Counted from the first letter of the stretch, positions 47,281 through 59,656 are shown. The stretch: DNA of 64,000 nt from Rhizophagus clarus (GCA_015698045.1 BLAL01000160.1:1674001-1738000), one strand, 5' to 3'. Notes: generated by a model from the letters alone, not told the origin. Program-made: numbers and translations.

Positions 47281-49420
47281 CGATTGAGAGTGAAAGGATA
47301 ATTACATTAAAGTCGTTTAACGGAATCAGTGAATTTAAGGTAGGTCCTTTATATTAATATTTTTCTTTGTCTTTTAATTTTTTCTTTGGCGGCATTTACA
47401 TTAGACGCGATTTATACTAATTTGTCCAAATGTACCTGTAGGAAACAAATATTTGAGTTATTTTGAGTTATATAATATATTGACACGTTCAAAAACGAAG
47501 CATCATCCTCAGAAGGTATGATTTTCAATATCAATGTTCTCATCAAGTGTTAATTAAGGTAATAATAATACGTACCATATCGAAATTGGTCCAATTAATA
47601 TTTAAGCTTAGTTGATGGGTTCATTATATAACTGATGGGTTACTTTATTGTCATTGGTATATAGAAATTATGAAGACTGTTCTGATCAGCCAGTATCAAA
47701 TCATCACAAAATCTAATGTTGATTTAGTTGATGAGAAGAATCGACAACATAGCGACATAATGACGGAAGACAATTAACCTTTGATTCCCTTTCTGATTCA
47801 AGAGATAGAAGAATACCTATATCCATTTTGTCATATTTGGTAAGTCATTTAAGATCATAATTAATAGCACATCTTTATTTTTACTTTTTCCAGATGTGCG
47901 CAAACTAAACTAAATCAATTGAATTAAGGAATTATTGTAATTATTTTATTTTATTTTAAATAACCATTAATTCAATATATTTTTATAATTTATTAGTGTC
48001 ATCATAAAAGAATTCTCATCTTTTAACGACGAGCAATTTACTTTATCACCTCCAGATTTACCCCAGATTTACCAATATAAGTTGAATTTGATGATTAAGA
48101 TCATCAATCAAGAATGGATATAACGAATTATTGCCTCCTTTTGTGATAATAAGGTATCGTATTGTATGAGTTATTATTTAAGTTTAATTATTGATTTATT
48201 AATTGATTTTATTGGTCAGTCTATTAGGATCATGCTGATTTTAACGGACTGATTTTTTGTTGATGGTCAAATAACGTCAAAGGTTTGCCTAAATATCAAA
48301 TATATTTGCAATATAGACTATGGATTAATCTTTTTTAATATGTTTCACAAACTAATCATACTTTTTATATACTATATAATAGCATGATCTTGTCTGACTG
48401 ACGCAATAATTATTATAGAAGTGCTTTTGGAAAATATGTTCATGATTCATTCAAGCTATTGAACAAATTATGGGAACTTTAAACAATATCTTACAAAATG
48501 GAATGCGTAAATTTATGAATGATTTTGAGAATTAATCCTGGAAACAATAATTCATTGGGTGAGTCTGAGCGTTTTATTCAAACAATGTATACTTTCTTAG
48601 AGACAGATATTTATGTACTTTAATAAATTAATTCGTTTTAAATTATATAATTATTAGTAATTTATGATATATCACATAGTGCACAATTTCAGGATGTATC
48701 AATTTGAAATCAAGAACAAGCCATGTAATGACGAACGAAACACGTGATATTAATGTAATATGCCAGGTAACATGATCGATCATATGACAAAAAATAATAA
48801 TAACTTTTTTAAATTTACAGAATTTGTTTAGCTAGACTTGGAATATCTAACAAAAATGCTCTTGAAAAAAACATATTCGTCACTCTAAAGGTATTGGTAG
48901 TTTATCAATATTTTAAGATGGTAGGTTTTTATAATTTACGGTATATCACCAACGTATAATAAATTTCTTATATTTAACTTGTTATTCTCCTTGTACTTAA
49001 AAGGTTCAAATATTATAGATCAATAAACCCAAAATTATAACCGAAATAAAAATTATTACTTTAGATCATTTTATCACAAATCACAATTTACGAGACTGTC
49101 TATCTGGAAAATTACTGTTAGAATCGAATGGTTGCATTGTAATTATTGTAATTCATGAATTATTTAGAATACAAAAGAAATGAACAAGGTTTCAAAGCTT
49201 ACGTCTGATTAAATACAAAATTATGTCGTGAAATTGTTTCTAAATATTTGAGATCACCTTCATACATTCACCGGCCAAAATTCTTAAAACATCTTAAAGG
49301 ATTATTCAGAATATGGTTTTGCGATTACAGTGAATTGGATTGCCTTATGGTATATTTGGTATTAAAAAGACCCGTACATAATTATTTCGAGAGTTGGATC
49401 CTATTGAGTTAACTATAACT
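47281..49420 (+). pseudogene. Degenerate multi-exon gene relic, family unknown
   Basis: Exon-like pieces are bounded by splice-like sites. Examples are 47782-47828 (IPFLIQEIEEYLYPFCHIW then GTAAGT), 48003-48120 (IIKEFSSFNDEQFTLSPPDL onward, ending at TAA), 48415-48535 (SAFGKYVHDSFKLL, then in another frame EQIMGTLNNILQNGMRKFMN), 48690-48766 (CINLKSRTSHVMTNETRDIN), 48822-48890 (ICLARLGISNKNALEKNIFV) and 49170-49410 (CREIVSKYLRSPSYIHRPKF onward). Frames shift between and within pieces, so it is not functional as it stands. I do not recognise the family. A partly mis-modelled intron-rich gene is a less likely alternative. Confidence 0.35.
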
Positions 49421-52400
49421 TTTATTCATTCAGTAGAATTAAAAAAAAAATCTCCAATAAATATCACACTGTATACTCATGAGCCCAATGTGATTTATAA
49501 AGCAAAGTTATTTACGTCTGTGAATACGCTGGATTTCATTTATTAAAGCATATTAATACACAACATTAACCTCATAATCCAGCTTGTTATGTCCTAATTA
49601 TCGATATCTGTATAGAATAGAACGGCCATCACAGGAATAACCGTTAATGTTAGTTAACCTTAGTTAAAGCTATTTGGGTTAGATCTGCATGTCAATAAAC
49701 TGAAGAGGCGGGATCTTGATCGGGAATCTGCCAAATTTTATTATTAACTAGAGAATTACACGTATCCTCATTATATGTCTTTATATAGGATTGTGATGCT
49801 GTTCATTATCAGCGCGGTACAATATTTGTAATATTTGTGAAACTTTATTAAATTACATACACGTACTCGTTTATAATTGAAACATTTTTATAGATCAACG
49901 TTATAATACATGATTTTTAACAATTTCCCACATATACCCTATCTTTCAACAACCTACAATTATCTCCAAACCTCTTTCACGGCATTACGCAACTATTATC
50001 TAAAGCCTTCTTGTTAAATTTGATGGTTACGGGAACTTCTCTTGTCTGAGATCTCATCTAGAGAATAAAGCAAGAAATGCCAATCCCTGGCAGATGTCAC
50101 AATAACATATGGGTATTCATCATCATCAGCCCGTTTTCATGTTTTCCTGTTCGTTTCATATGAACTTTCGAATTGTTTGATATTCTGAGAACCATAAATA
50201 AAACATAGAATCAGACCGAAACAAGCATCATCAGTCATACGTAGCGAAGCCTTCGAGTATGTTACGCTGAACCTTGTCTTCTATCACACAAAGAAGGTTT
50301 TTAGCTATAACATTAGTGTTTTTCTATACATAACGAAAAATGAAACAAGAAAGCACATGATGCTATCCGTTACCTCGATTGCATAATCGACTCGCCCAAC
50401 AACTTTCATCACCAATTATTTGTATTCAGATCTCATATTAAATTCCTATTCGCGATATCTCGCAATGAAAGGCCATGTGAAGTAACATATTCATTACGCA
50501 TGGATTCCAAACTATCCACAACTAATGACGCATAGTAATGCTTCATTCTGAACAAAATGTTCTCCACATAATGCTCAAAGTACTGAATTTTCATGGGTTT
50601 ATAATAAAAAAAAGCAGGATAGTGTCCGTGTTATTGTATCTTGCTAACACTTCCTTCAGACTGCGATATGAGGGAACTTTTTTTCCTTACACTTCTTTAC
50701 AAAATCCGCAAGTTTCGTCGCAGACCCACCCACCATTTCATAATTACGAAGCTTTTCTTCATTAAACTCTTTTTTCTAAATTTTTATAACAAACTTCAAA
50801 TCCTCCTCTTTACGCGAGAAATCGATAAGCTCCTTCGTTTTGCATTTTTTATTTCGTCCACGGTCCCATTTTCAGTTGCAGTAATGGAGTTGTATTAGTT
50901 TCAACATAGTATTACGGTACGTAAAGTTACACAAAATAATCAGGTTAATAACGTGAAATGAACGATCAAAATAAATCTGTTGAAAGTTGAAACTGATCAA
51001 ACCCTTCTTTGGAAGAAAATGAAATAATTCTAAGGATCCGATACAAAAGTATTGAGAGTATAACACTTTTTTTTTCCAAGTGTAATTAAATGTTGAAGCT
51101 GCTAGAATTGATTTTTAGAGGATGATGTATCTATCCTACGACGTTATAGTGATTCTGAAGAGTCTAAAACGATAACAATTAAGCTTGGCATCCGTATTGT
51201 ATCTGATCACTGATTAGTAAGTTTTTAGAAACTTCCAAAATTAAGTTTCGGACTTATCGTGAAAATGAAGCTATAATATCCACTAGATGACTAGAGTAAG
51301 TATGGAGATAGAGGTTAGAGTATTGTGAATAGATATAACTCATAAAAGTGTTTTATCAAGCTTTCTTTATACCATTTTGTGAACCAATTTAAGTAACCGT
51401 AATAATGCAATAAAAGTACTTTTAATTAAACCATAAATTATTATAATTTAAATATGAACATTATTAATAACGAACAAACTTTATTCAGAATCAACAATTA
51501 AAATCAATGGAAGTTTCCAAATTTATTGATATATTGATCTAAAATTATGATTAAAAAGATTTTTGTCAAGTATAATATCTGACGGTCACCCAACCCACCG
51601 GCCGGTCCAATATGATGAGTAATATGAGTTATGCCTTTCGCCTCTCTACTAAGAAAGTTTATACATATGCTTGTCTTTCAGATAGCGTTTTCTCATCAAA
51701 CCATACTAATTTGAAAACCAGTTGTTAATCAATGTAGTATGAATATGAAACCATTCAAAATAAAGAAAAGCAAATCAAACCTTCAAGTTGAATTACTTGC
51801 ACATTGATTGTAAACCAATTTGTTTCCCGACTACACGTAATCCAACTCCTACTTGCTAGCGATTTGATTTCTAACAACTTTCCACGTTGAATTAAACTTG
51901 AAAACAACTAATTTGCTGACGGTTTTTGCCGCTTGTTCTAATTCATACTATGGAGTTCCAATGGTTTGTCCACGGGCTTCAATCTTCTATGGTAGTAATA
52001 TTCACTTATTTTTATATCTATAATTTAACCATACCTCTATTATAAATTAAATGCACCTCTATAATCTACCAAGTGGTAAAATATACTGTAATTATATTTT
52101 ATATTTTACCACTATATTTGTCAGAAGTGATCCGATGCCTAGAGGAATGGAGTTTGCGTATCGTATTGAAAAAATACTATTAATTTCATGCCCTAGTCGA
52201 TAGAATTCTATATTCATGAGAACTCAAATATATTTATTTATTAAATAAGGCTTTAATTTACATTTTTAATATATTATATAAATAATGTATTTATAATAAT
52301 ATGGTTAATACCTAATTTAAGACGAAAATGAGATGACTTTGATATATTAAGCCCAATACGAGTGAAATTTATTAATATTTTAAATTTCTGAAGTGAGCGG

Positions 52401-54088
52401 AAAATTCTAGAGAAGCGAGAGAAACATATGATGCTATCAAAGAGGGAGGGAGTACGCGGATTTTAGTAGACCATTTAATTAGTTTTTAGTCGAGGCAATC
52501 TTGATCGATGATTGGTTAGTTTGATCGATCAATCGACTAAAGAATTCTAACCTCGACTAATATCAAATCAAAGGATTTTAATTGACTAAAAAATCTTATG
52601 AATAGAGAATAATCGGCAACAAGCTTGTATGTAGAGATTAACAAGTTATACTATACTAACATTCGTGAATCTCGTGGATTCCATTTTTTTTACATATTGT
52701 TGACGAAGTAACACTTGATTGATCGATTAATTTAGTCGATTTATTTAATCGACTATTATGCATATCATAAGTTAAATATACAAAAAAAAATACGAACAAT
52801 GCACATCACACGCAATTACTAAAAATCATCTAAATTACCAATACGTTCAACAATTCGACACAAATAAACACAAATTGTACGAGAATTCATAATAAATCAA
52901 TCTGTAATCACATAAAATTCGTAAAATGAAAGTATATTTTATTATAAAGTAAAATAACTAATAACTTTACCCTTTGTATAATTTCGACCATTCGACCTCC
53001 GAAACTGAAATTATTTTGGTTTCATGTATAGTAAAGTGCATTTTTTTTAAAGATCAACCAATATGATAAAAGAAAAGAATTATACTTTCCGAAAAATATA
53101 AAAGCTTAGTAAAAGTAAACCCAAGTAACTTGAAGTTACAGATTTCTGGATTTCTGAGAAGAAACCATGAAAATTAATTTATATATTTGGAAAAGTGTGA
53201 AGATAGGCTGGACCGATTTGATCTTTAACAAAATCCCCAAAAAATACAACAATTTGTAATCTTTTTTAATTCCCCTCTCCCACTCAAAATATAAATTTTT
53301 TCTCTAAAAATATCTTTTCCTCTTTTTCAATAAAAATACTTTTAAACTTGATATTTTTAAGGAATAAAAACAGAAAAGAGAAAAAGAATGAGAAATAAAG
53401 AGGCGAGAAAAAGAAATTTATTGCATATCGTATAAACAATAAATATCTTATTCAAGTCACGTGATCGAAAATTATCACGTGACGCTATATGTGCGAAAAA
53501 AAAAATACAAATCCCATAAAAAAAAAAATGCATAGCAGATAGTAGTTAAATATTGTTAAATCAAATCTCTTAGTGATAATAAAATAATATAATCCGAATA
53601 GTTTCAAGATATCATTCATTCTATCCAACCTTCTTTCTGTTACGATGACAGATCTTACCTAATTTATAATTATGATGAATAATGAAAATCGAGTTTTTCC
53701 GGACATGATTGACTTATTCTTGTACAATTTTCATGTTCCTTTAAGAAATTTTCTTGAACTTTCCGATATAAATGATAAAAAAGAAGTTCTTTATAACTTC
53801 AGATAATTTCGGTAATGACCCATTCCTAAACCAAAACAACGACTTTACATGAAGGTTACGTCATTATAATCGGTAGTACAGCGCGATTATGTTCATGAAA
53901 TATAACCAAAAATTACTTAGTGAAACGAGCATGACCCAATCAATTGCTATCTTTGGACCACACAAGTTTTATATATTTAAAAATGGAAATTAATTATTGT
54001 TGTTTTTGGACTTTACTTCTTTTTTTAACGTTTAAAAAAAGAAGTTGTGGAAAAAAAATATTTTTATTTATAATACTTCAAGTTCTTG
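49421..54088. other. Long intergenic region, nothing recognised
   Basis: Base composition is somewhat more balanced at 49900-50900. The open frames at 50538-50898 show no recognisable domain and lack supporting context. 52480-52760 holds several copies of TCGATTGATCGAT-like motifs (GATCGATCAATCGACTAAAG, TGATTGATCGATTAATTTAG). 53340-53445 is repeated at 57060-57136. Confidence 0.4.
53340..53445 (+). repeat. Upstream block duplicated at 57060-57136
   Basis: TAAGGAATAAAAACAGAAAA through TTTATTGCATATCGTATAAA matches 57061-57136, where the copy is interrupted at GCATATCG by the LTR element. Here it lies about 650 bases before the CaaX protein gene, so it is probably part of that gene family's upstream region. 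Confidence 0.6.
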
Positions 54089-55001
54089 ATGGAAGTGAGT
54101 ATTCTTCTTAGTTAATATTATGACTTTTTAGTAGTGTCACATTTACACATTATAAAATAATTATATTAAAAAATTATTCTTATCGTTATTCTTAATAAAC
54201 ACTTATAAGATTTTAATTGAAGTAGACCCACGCAAGGTTCTCTATTCTCAAGATAGTATCAGATCCACGTTCCGGAATGACGAACCTATTGAAGATACTA
54301 TCGAAGGACTTGTGTTAGGAGAAATATTACCGAGTCAAATTAGATGTATTCGAGTATGTGTTTATAATGGTAGAATGCATTCATTAGATAATCGACGACT
54401 CTATGCGTTCAAAGAAGCTATTAAGCGTGGAAGTAGTTTCAGAACCGTGCCTGCAATGAGAAGCTATGATTTCGTTGAACTTGAAAAGAAAATGTCAGGA
54501 AGCTCTTTGTTTAATGACTGGTCAGAAATTAGAGTAAGAGGTAGACCAAGAACACAAAACAGACCTAGTCTTTCTGTAAATAATTCACGTACGAGAATAC
54601 AAAATAGGCCTAGTATCAGTGTAATGCAAGATAGAACTAGTTTCTATGAGAATATTGTACCTACAAGAACACAAGATAGGCCTAGTATCAATGTATCTTC
54701 AGGAATGCAAGATAGAACTAGAACTAGTTATTACGTGCATAGTGTACCTTCAAGAACGCAAGATAGAACTAGTTTTTATATTGATAGTTTACGTACAAGA
54801 ACACAAGATAGTGTTTATGCAGATAGTTTATTCACAAGAACACAAGATAGAACTAACATTTATGCGAGTAGTTTACATACAGGGACGCCAAGCAGTTATG
54901 CTAGTGGTTCATCTACAAGAACTTATATGGGTTTTGGTAATGATTATACAGATAGCGAGACAGAGACTCCTAAAAAAGAGAGTTGGTGTACTATTATGTA
55001 G
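54089..55001 (+). CDS. SLDNRRLYAF-domain protein with RTQDR tandem repeats and CaaX box (261 aa)
   Basis: My model uses a 10-base first exon (54089-54098, ATGGAAGTGA, donor gtattc) and exon 2 from 54226 (acceptor AG at 54224-54225). This gives MEVNPRKVLYSQDSIRSTFR and an intact frame to the TAG at 54999-55001. If exon 1 is wrong, the exon 2 frame is still open. Residues 1-75 form a domain seen in many eukaryotic proteins (YSQDSI, IRV, SLDNRRLYAF), distantly like ParB/sulfiredoxin folds; that link is tentative. Residues 110-225 are tandem RTQDRxSxY units of about 14-20 residues. The last four residues CTIM fit a CaaX prenylation site, suggesting membrane anchoring. A polyadenylation-like AATAAA lies near 55066. 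Confidence 0.72.
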
Positions 55002-55562
55002 GTACTTGTAAGTTTATTTTACATATTTAAAGAATAGCTTATGTAAATAAGTGTACGTAATTATATTAAATAAATTTATTTCTTGGTTATTTTTTTTTTA
55101 ACGTGAACCTCAATTGCCTTTTTACCCACTATATAATATAATAAATAATAAGAAGTTTTATTAAAGTTATATTTTTGGATCAATGACACATACCAAGGAA
55201 AGTTTATGGAATAAAATAACGTTAATAATAACGTAATTAGTTCAGACAGGTCCTTTTGAATAGACTACATTGATTTCTTACGTGACCGCTGGGTAGTGAA
55301 TAACAATCCTTGCTTCCAGCAAGCAAATTTTTATACTTTTTTAATTTTATTCATCCACCGATTTTAAGAGTTTGTATATGATTATTCATATATTAATTTT
55401 AGTTTCAAAAAGTGGAGCTATCGTGGGTCTTTATGATGAACGTTAATTGCGAATGGGAAATTACGACGATAACATCAATTCGATTTGGACTTATATTGGT
55501 GCTTAATACAGAATTTATAATTTACCAATTAAAAAGATTGGATGCACTCTTAATATTAAAAA

Positions 55563-56293
55563 TAGTGCTCCGAACGATACGAGTTAACCCGGGTTATTTT
55601 GACCCGACTCGACTTTTAAATCGGGTCGGTATTTAAAATTTTAGTGACCCGTGACCCGCATGAACCGACCCGCCGGGTCGGGTCATACATTTCCTTGACC
55701 CGGGTTTTGACCCGGATTAACCCGAATGATTATATCTATTTTTTTTTATATATTAAGTTCCATCCTTATATTCATACTCGATTATCTACTACAATGCTTG
55801 TCAACTTAACTGAACAAACAACTCCTCCAACTCAACGAAGAAAAGCCTTACGTAGTGAGCTTTTTACCAAAATCTCTTTGAAGAAAGAAATCTTCCACAA
55901 GCAATGAAAAGGCAAAAACTCATCGTGAAGTTGAGTGTCTTAATTGTCCGTAAGTAAAAAAAATTTATGCTGAAATATATGTTAAGTATTGATCAGATAT
56001 TTCTTTTAATCTAGTATCGTAAAATTGGTGATTCCAATACGCATTGTGCGAACTTGACGTTGTCGTAGATCAATTTTCTTATCGGTTATTATCATATTGA
56101 TTAATATGATTGATGTATAACAAAAATTCGAGTTTAGACCCGGGTTTATACGGGTCAGACTATGCTCGGGTCAAGTCGATTTCGGGTTACAAAATTGTGT
56201 GACCCGGGTATATACGAGTCTCTCCTTTTTCACTTCAGGTCGGGTCGAATATATTCTCAAAACCCGACCCGACTTGACCCGGTAGGAGCACTA
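55563..56293. mobile_element. hAT-like nonautonomous element with perfect 8-bp target duplication
   Basis: Ends TAGTGCTCC and GGAGCACTA are inverted. ATTAAAAA is repeated directly outside both ends (55555-55562 and 56294-56301). The terminal 150 bases on each side are full of GACCCG/CGGGTC motifs, like the element at 7378-9093. An internal plus-strand patch reads PTQRRKALRSELFTKISLKK and then MKRQKTHREVECLNCP before a GTAAGT. This could be a piece of a parent's protein, but the element is too short to encode a transposase. Confidence 0.8.
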
Positions 56294-56301
56294 ATTAAAA
56301 A

Positions 56302-57139
56302 TTATTCCAAATACATAAAGGTTCATCTAGAGCGTCAACAAATAATGTTACACATCATCAATGCGTGTATTTCATCTATTCATATAGAAGTCACGTCAAG
56401 AATCAAGCGGCTGCGGTATATTATCAAGCTGAGTAAAATGATTGCTTTGCTATAGATGTTATGAAGTTAAGCCAACTCGACATAATATCAAGTGATAAAC
56501 TTTGTAATGGTACTTTTATTAATACATTGTAAAAATGATACAGCCAGCCAATTAAAAATTTAGACACCAGTTCGCATACATGATAAAATTCTCTTCTCGC
56601 TCTATATTCTTACAGATACTACTTGAATACCATTTCGAAACTATTAAATTGTTACAATCCATATTGCATCTCAAAGTTAGATAAGTGAATCGCCTGTGAA
56701 ATAACTAATTTAAAGACTAACTTCCCATATACAATTTTTTAACTATAGATAGACTTTTAGCTTATCTTTAAATTACGCCATAAAGTTCCCGTCTTGAAAT
56801 ATTCAAAAAATGAGTATAGTTTTATGAATATGTAAACTAGCTTGATAAGAACTAATAACTGAGTAGTTCCATACCTGCCGAACAGCTTTGCATATTTGAC
56901 AAAAGTCAAGTTATTTGTAAATTTCTGTATAAAAAAACGCACCTATTATAGAAAAAATAGGTTTGTTTTAATGTGTAAAAAAAAAAAAGTCTTAGTTTTA
57001 CACACTAACACACAACATTTAAGCTGGTTGTTAAGAAAATTTAATTATTTTTAAACTTAATATTTTAATGAATAAAAATAAAAGAGAAAGAAAAAGAGAG
57101 AAGAAGTGAGTGAGAAAAAAAATGTATTGCATATCGTGT
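56302..57139. other. Intergenic DNA up to the LTR element
   Basis: No gene was recognised. 57000-57136 repeats the DNA upstream of the CaaX gene (53260-53438), purine-rich AAAGAGAAAGAAAAAG followed by TTGCATATCG. Confidence 0.5.
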
Positions 57140-58504
57140 TGTTACCCTGGTCAGTTCGTCGATCAGGTAACTATGACTTGGAGACAGGGATGCAATAGAT
57201 ATGTCTCAAGTCCAATCAACAAGACACACTATTCACAAAGGGACAGTTCGTTTATAAGGTAAAAGAGTTTATTTACAGTCCTGGACATAAGTAACTGTAC
57301 CCCTGTAATTTCTGAAGTTAAATAACAACTTTCATTAAAATTTTTTTTTAAATTCAAGTACAATAATAACCTTGATAATATGTAAAATTACAGGCTTTTA
57401 TGATACGTAGATCAGGAATTAGATGATCGGTAAATTTTGTGTTTCAAAAAAAGTTATCTTCTTTTACGTGAATATTTTCATTTTTTTATTATTTCATGCC
57501 CTGACCTCTTAGTTATATAGAATTTTTTTTTGATATATTAATTTTTTAAGAGTCATTAAACGTTTTTCTAGAGTTTTAATCAAATTAGATGCATAGCCAG
57601 AGAATTTTAATTATGTTATAATCTTCCTTTTATTTTATTGTGATTTTTGAATGGTGTTTAGAATTATTAACTTTATGCAGAATTTACTCTAAATTATATT
57701 TACTAAAAAACTTATAGGAATAAGCCAAGAGATCCCTTTTATAGATATTATGCATAAAATGAGTATTGAGGTTCTACTGAAAGCAAATTGGTTTACTAAA
57801 CCTCAGAGCTAAAAAAATCACTATAAAAATGGATTTTTTGCATATGATATGATTTTTTTCATTATTTAAGACTTTATTTTAATGTTATTCTTGGCCCAAT
57901 AAATGGCTATAATCTTAATTATAATGAATGTAAGTAACTATTTTTTCAAAATTTCACTTTAATTTGATTGAATATTTGCGCACAAAAAACTGTTTTGTAT
58001 AATTTATTAGAAAAGATCGTCATTTTGCAGCTAAAATTCACCGATCATCTAACTCCTGATTTATATGTTATACAAACCTCTAATTTTGTAAATGATCAAG
58101 ATTAAGAATGACCTTCAACCCTGGAAATTTTTAGGGTAGGTTATCACATGACTTCAAAAAATATTGGGGTACAGATACTTATGACCAGGCCTGTATTAAT
58201 TATATGAACTTGTTATTATAACTTTGTTATTACACTCTCTGATCTTTTTCAACTAAAAAGAAATTTCAGGATATTTATACAAAATAAAATATATTTAAAA
58301 ATATAACAAATAAATCTAATATATCAAATAAAACTAATAAATCAAATAAATAAAATAAATCAATTAAATCAAATAAATCAGATAAATCAAATAAAACTGA
58401 TATATCAAATAAATCGGAAATATCAAAAATAACAGGCTATGATGGCTTTGGCTTAGGCGGCTCTATATACTTTGCCACAATGTCACGTGATTACTACGCC
58501 AACA
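57140..58504 (-). repeat. Putative 3' LTR of the Ty3/gypsy element
   Basis: In element orientation it begins TGTTGGCGTAGTAATCACGT directly after the purine tract AAAGAAGGGGAGAAC and ends GGTAACA, giving TGTT...AACA termini. A TATATAGAG motif lies about 35 bases inside the start. Without the inserted 918-bp TIR element and its TA duplication the LTR would be about 445 bases. Boundaries are inferred from one LTR only. The outer end could be 57137. Confidence 0.6.
57276..58193. mobile_element. Tc1/mariner-like nonautonomous TIR element nested in the LTR
   Basis: The left end CAGTCCTGGACATAAGTAAC and right end (complement) CAGGCCTGGTCATAAGTATC are flanked by TA (57274-57275 and 58194-58195). A second inverted pair lies further in: TCAGGAATTAGATGATCGGT at 57413 and its complement near 58064. 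The inverted ends therefore reach at least 150 bases. No transposase frame is present. The ends differ from those of the element at 27752, so this is another family. Confidence 0.8.
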
Positions 58505-58862
58505 GTTCTCCCCTTCTTTAGTTTGAACTCCGTTGAAAACTTTTTCTTTTTACCACACTACACACCCAACCCGCTAGTACATGGGGGTCACTCGTGATAT
58601 ACCAAGCTAAGAGGCCCCCGAAGGGAATTCGTGCCGAAGCCCGAAATTAGCAAGGCATAGAAGCCGATCATTTTGGCCAGGAATGACCGAGTATGTGTGA
58701 CAGCGATTTTGTGTTGATGATGGACTCATATTTATACCAATTTTTGAATTTGTTAGAATTATGGGATTGGAATTAGTGGAAAAGTGTTGGTAAATTCTGA
58801 TAAAATTCGGTTTAATTTTTGGTGGTAATTTCTGGGAAGTTTCTTCATTTAAATTTTCATCA

Positions 58863-59396
58863 ATGTCGCACTATCTCAAAATCATCTTCATCTTTTTTTT
58901 TTTTTCTTCATTAATTTTCAATATGACTCGCACTGACACCAATGTTGCTCGTCGAAAACTTCGCAGTTCGCGTGCCTCTCGAGGCCAAAATAATAAAAAA
59001 AAACATAATAAACCAAGTAAGGCCGTCAGAAGAAGGCATTTTCGAAGAAAAGGTATTGATAAGCCTCAAAAAGGTGAGGGCTTGGCTCAACAAGCTTTGG
59101 AAGTTGCTGGAGAGCTTTTTGTAACGAAAGAAGAAGAAGTAGAGAAATTACAACAAGAAATAAATCAGAAAAATGGGGAACTTGGCCATTATAAGGAGTT
59201 AGCAGGGTTTAATAGAGATTTACGAGAACAAGTATTTTCATTAACTAAGGATAAGGAGCGGTATAGGAGGGAAAGGGAAGGTTGGAAAGTACGACATGAG
59301 AGGGAACATAAAAGGGCTAATGAGGCAAAAGAAACTATTTCCAATTATGAAACATATATGAGAGAAAATAATTTAGAACCACCATCTACTATTTAG
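58863..59396 (+). CDS. Antisense ORF of the LTR element: basic then coiled-coil protein (177 aa)
   Basis: A frame on the strand opposite to pol, lying between integrase and the 3' LTR. The second Met at 58923 (MTRTDTNVARRKLRSSRASR) may be the true start, since the preceding segment is encoded by T runs; if used, that segment would look like a hydrophobic leader. Residues 28-70 are strongly basic (RRRHFRRKG). Residues 80-165 have heptad-like charged sequence (EEEVEKLQQEINQKNGELGH), a likely coiled coil. Additional antisense ORFs are known from some LTR retrotransposons, but I do not recognise this protein. Confidence 0.5.
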   Translation: MSHYLKIIFIFFFFSSLIFNMTRTDTNVARRKLRSSRASRGQNNKKKHNKPSKAVRRRHFRRKGIDKPQKGEGLAQQALEVAGELFVTKEEEVEKLQQEINQKNGELGHYKELAGFNRDLREQVFSLTKDKERYRREREGWKVRHEREHKRANEAKETISNYETYMRENNLEPPSTI

Positions 59397-59656
59397 ATTT
59401 TTCTTCTTTTCTTTTTTTCTTTTTCCTAATAAATTTTCATAAAAATTTTCTATTTTCTATTAAATTATTTTGGGGAGTTAAGTCGCGCATTTTTGCTGAT
59501 CATTTGTGAAACTAAAATTAACACTAAATTAAATTTGGATCTGCCATCATTACTAATTTCTATTTTTGTAGATCATACTTGCATCAATTAATTAAATTAA
59601 TTTAGACTTGATTTATTTAATCCAATCAATAAATTTTCCAATAAATTATGATGTAA

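Noticed and set aside
50538-50898. Two overlapping plus-strand frames of 75 and 85 aa
   Set aside because: No recognisable motif, no splice context and no homologous copy in the window. They are probably chance frames in a slightly more GC-rich patch.
55570-56290. GACCCG runs as telomere-like or gene-regulatory repeats
   Set aside because: They are confined between inverted ends with an 8-bp target duplication, so they are better explained as subterminal transposon sequence.
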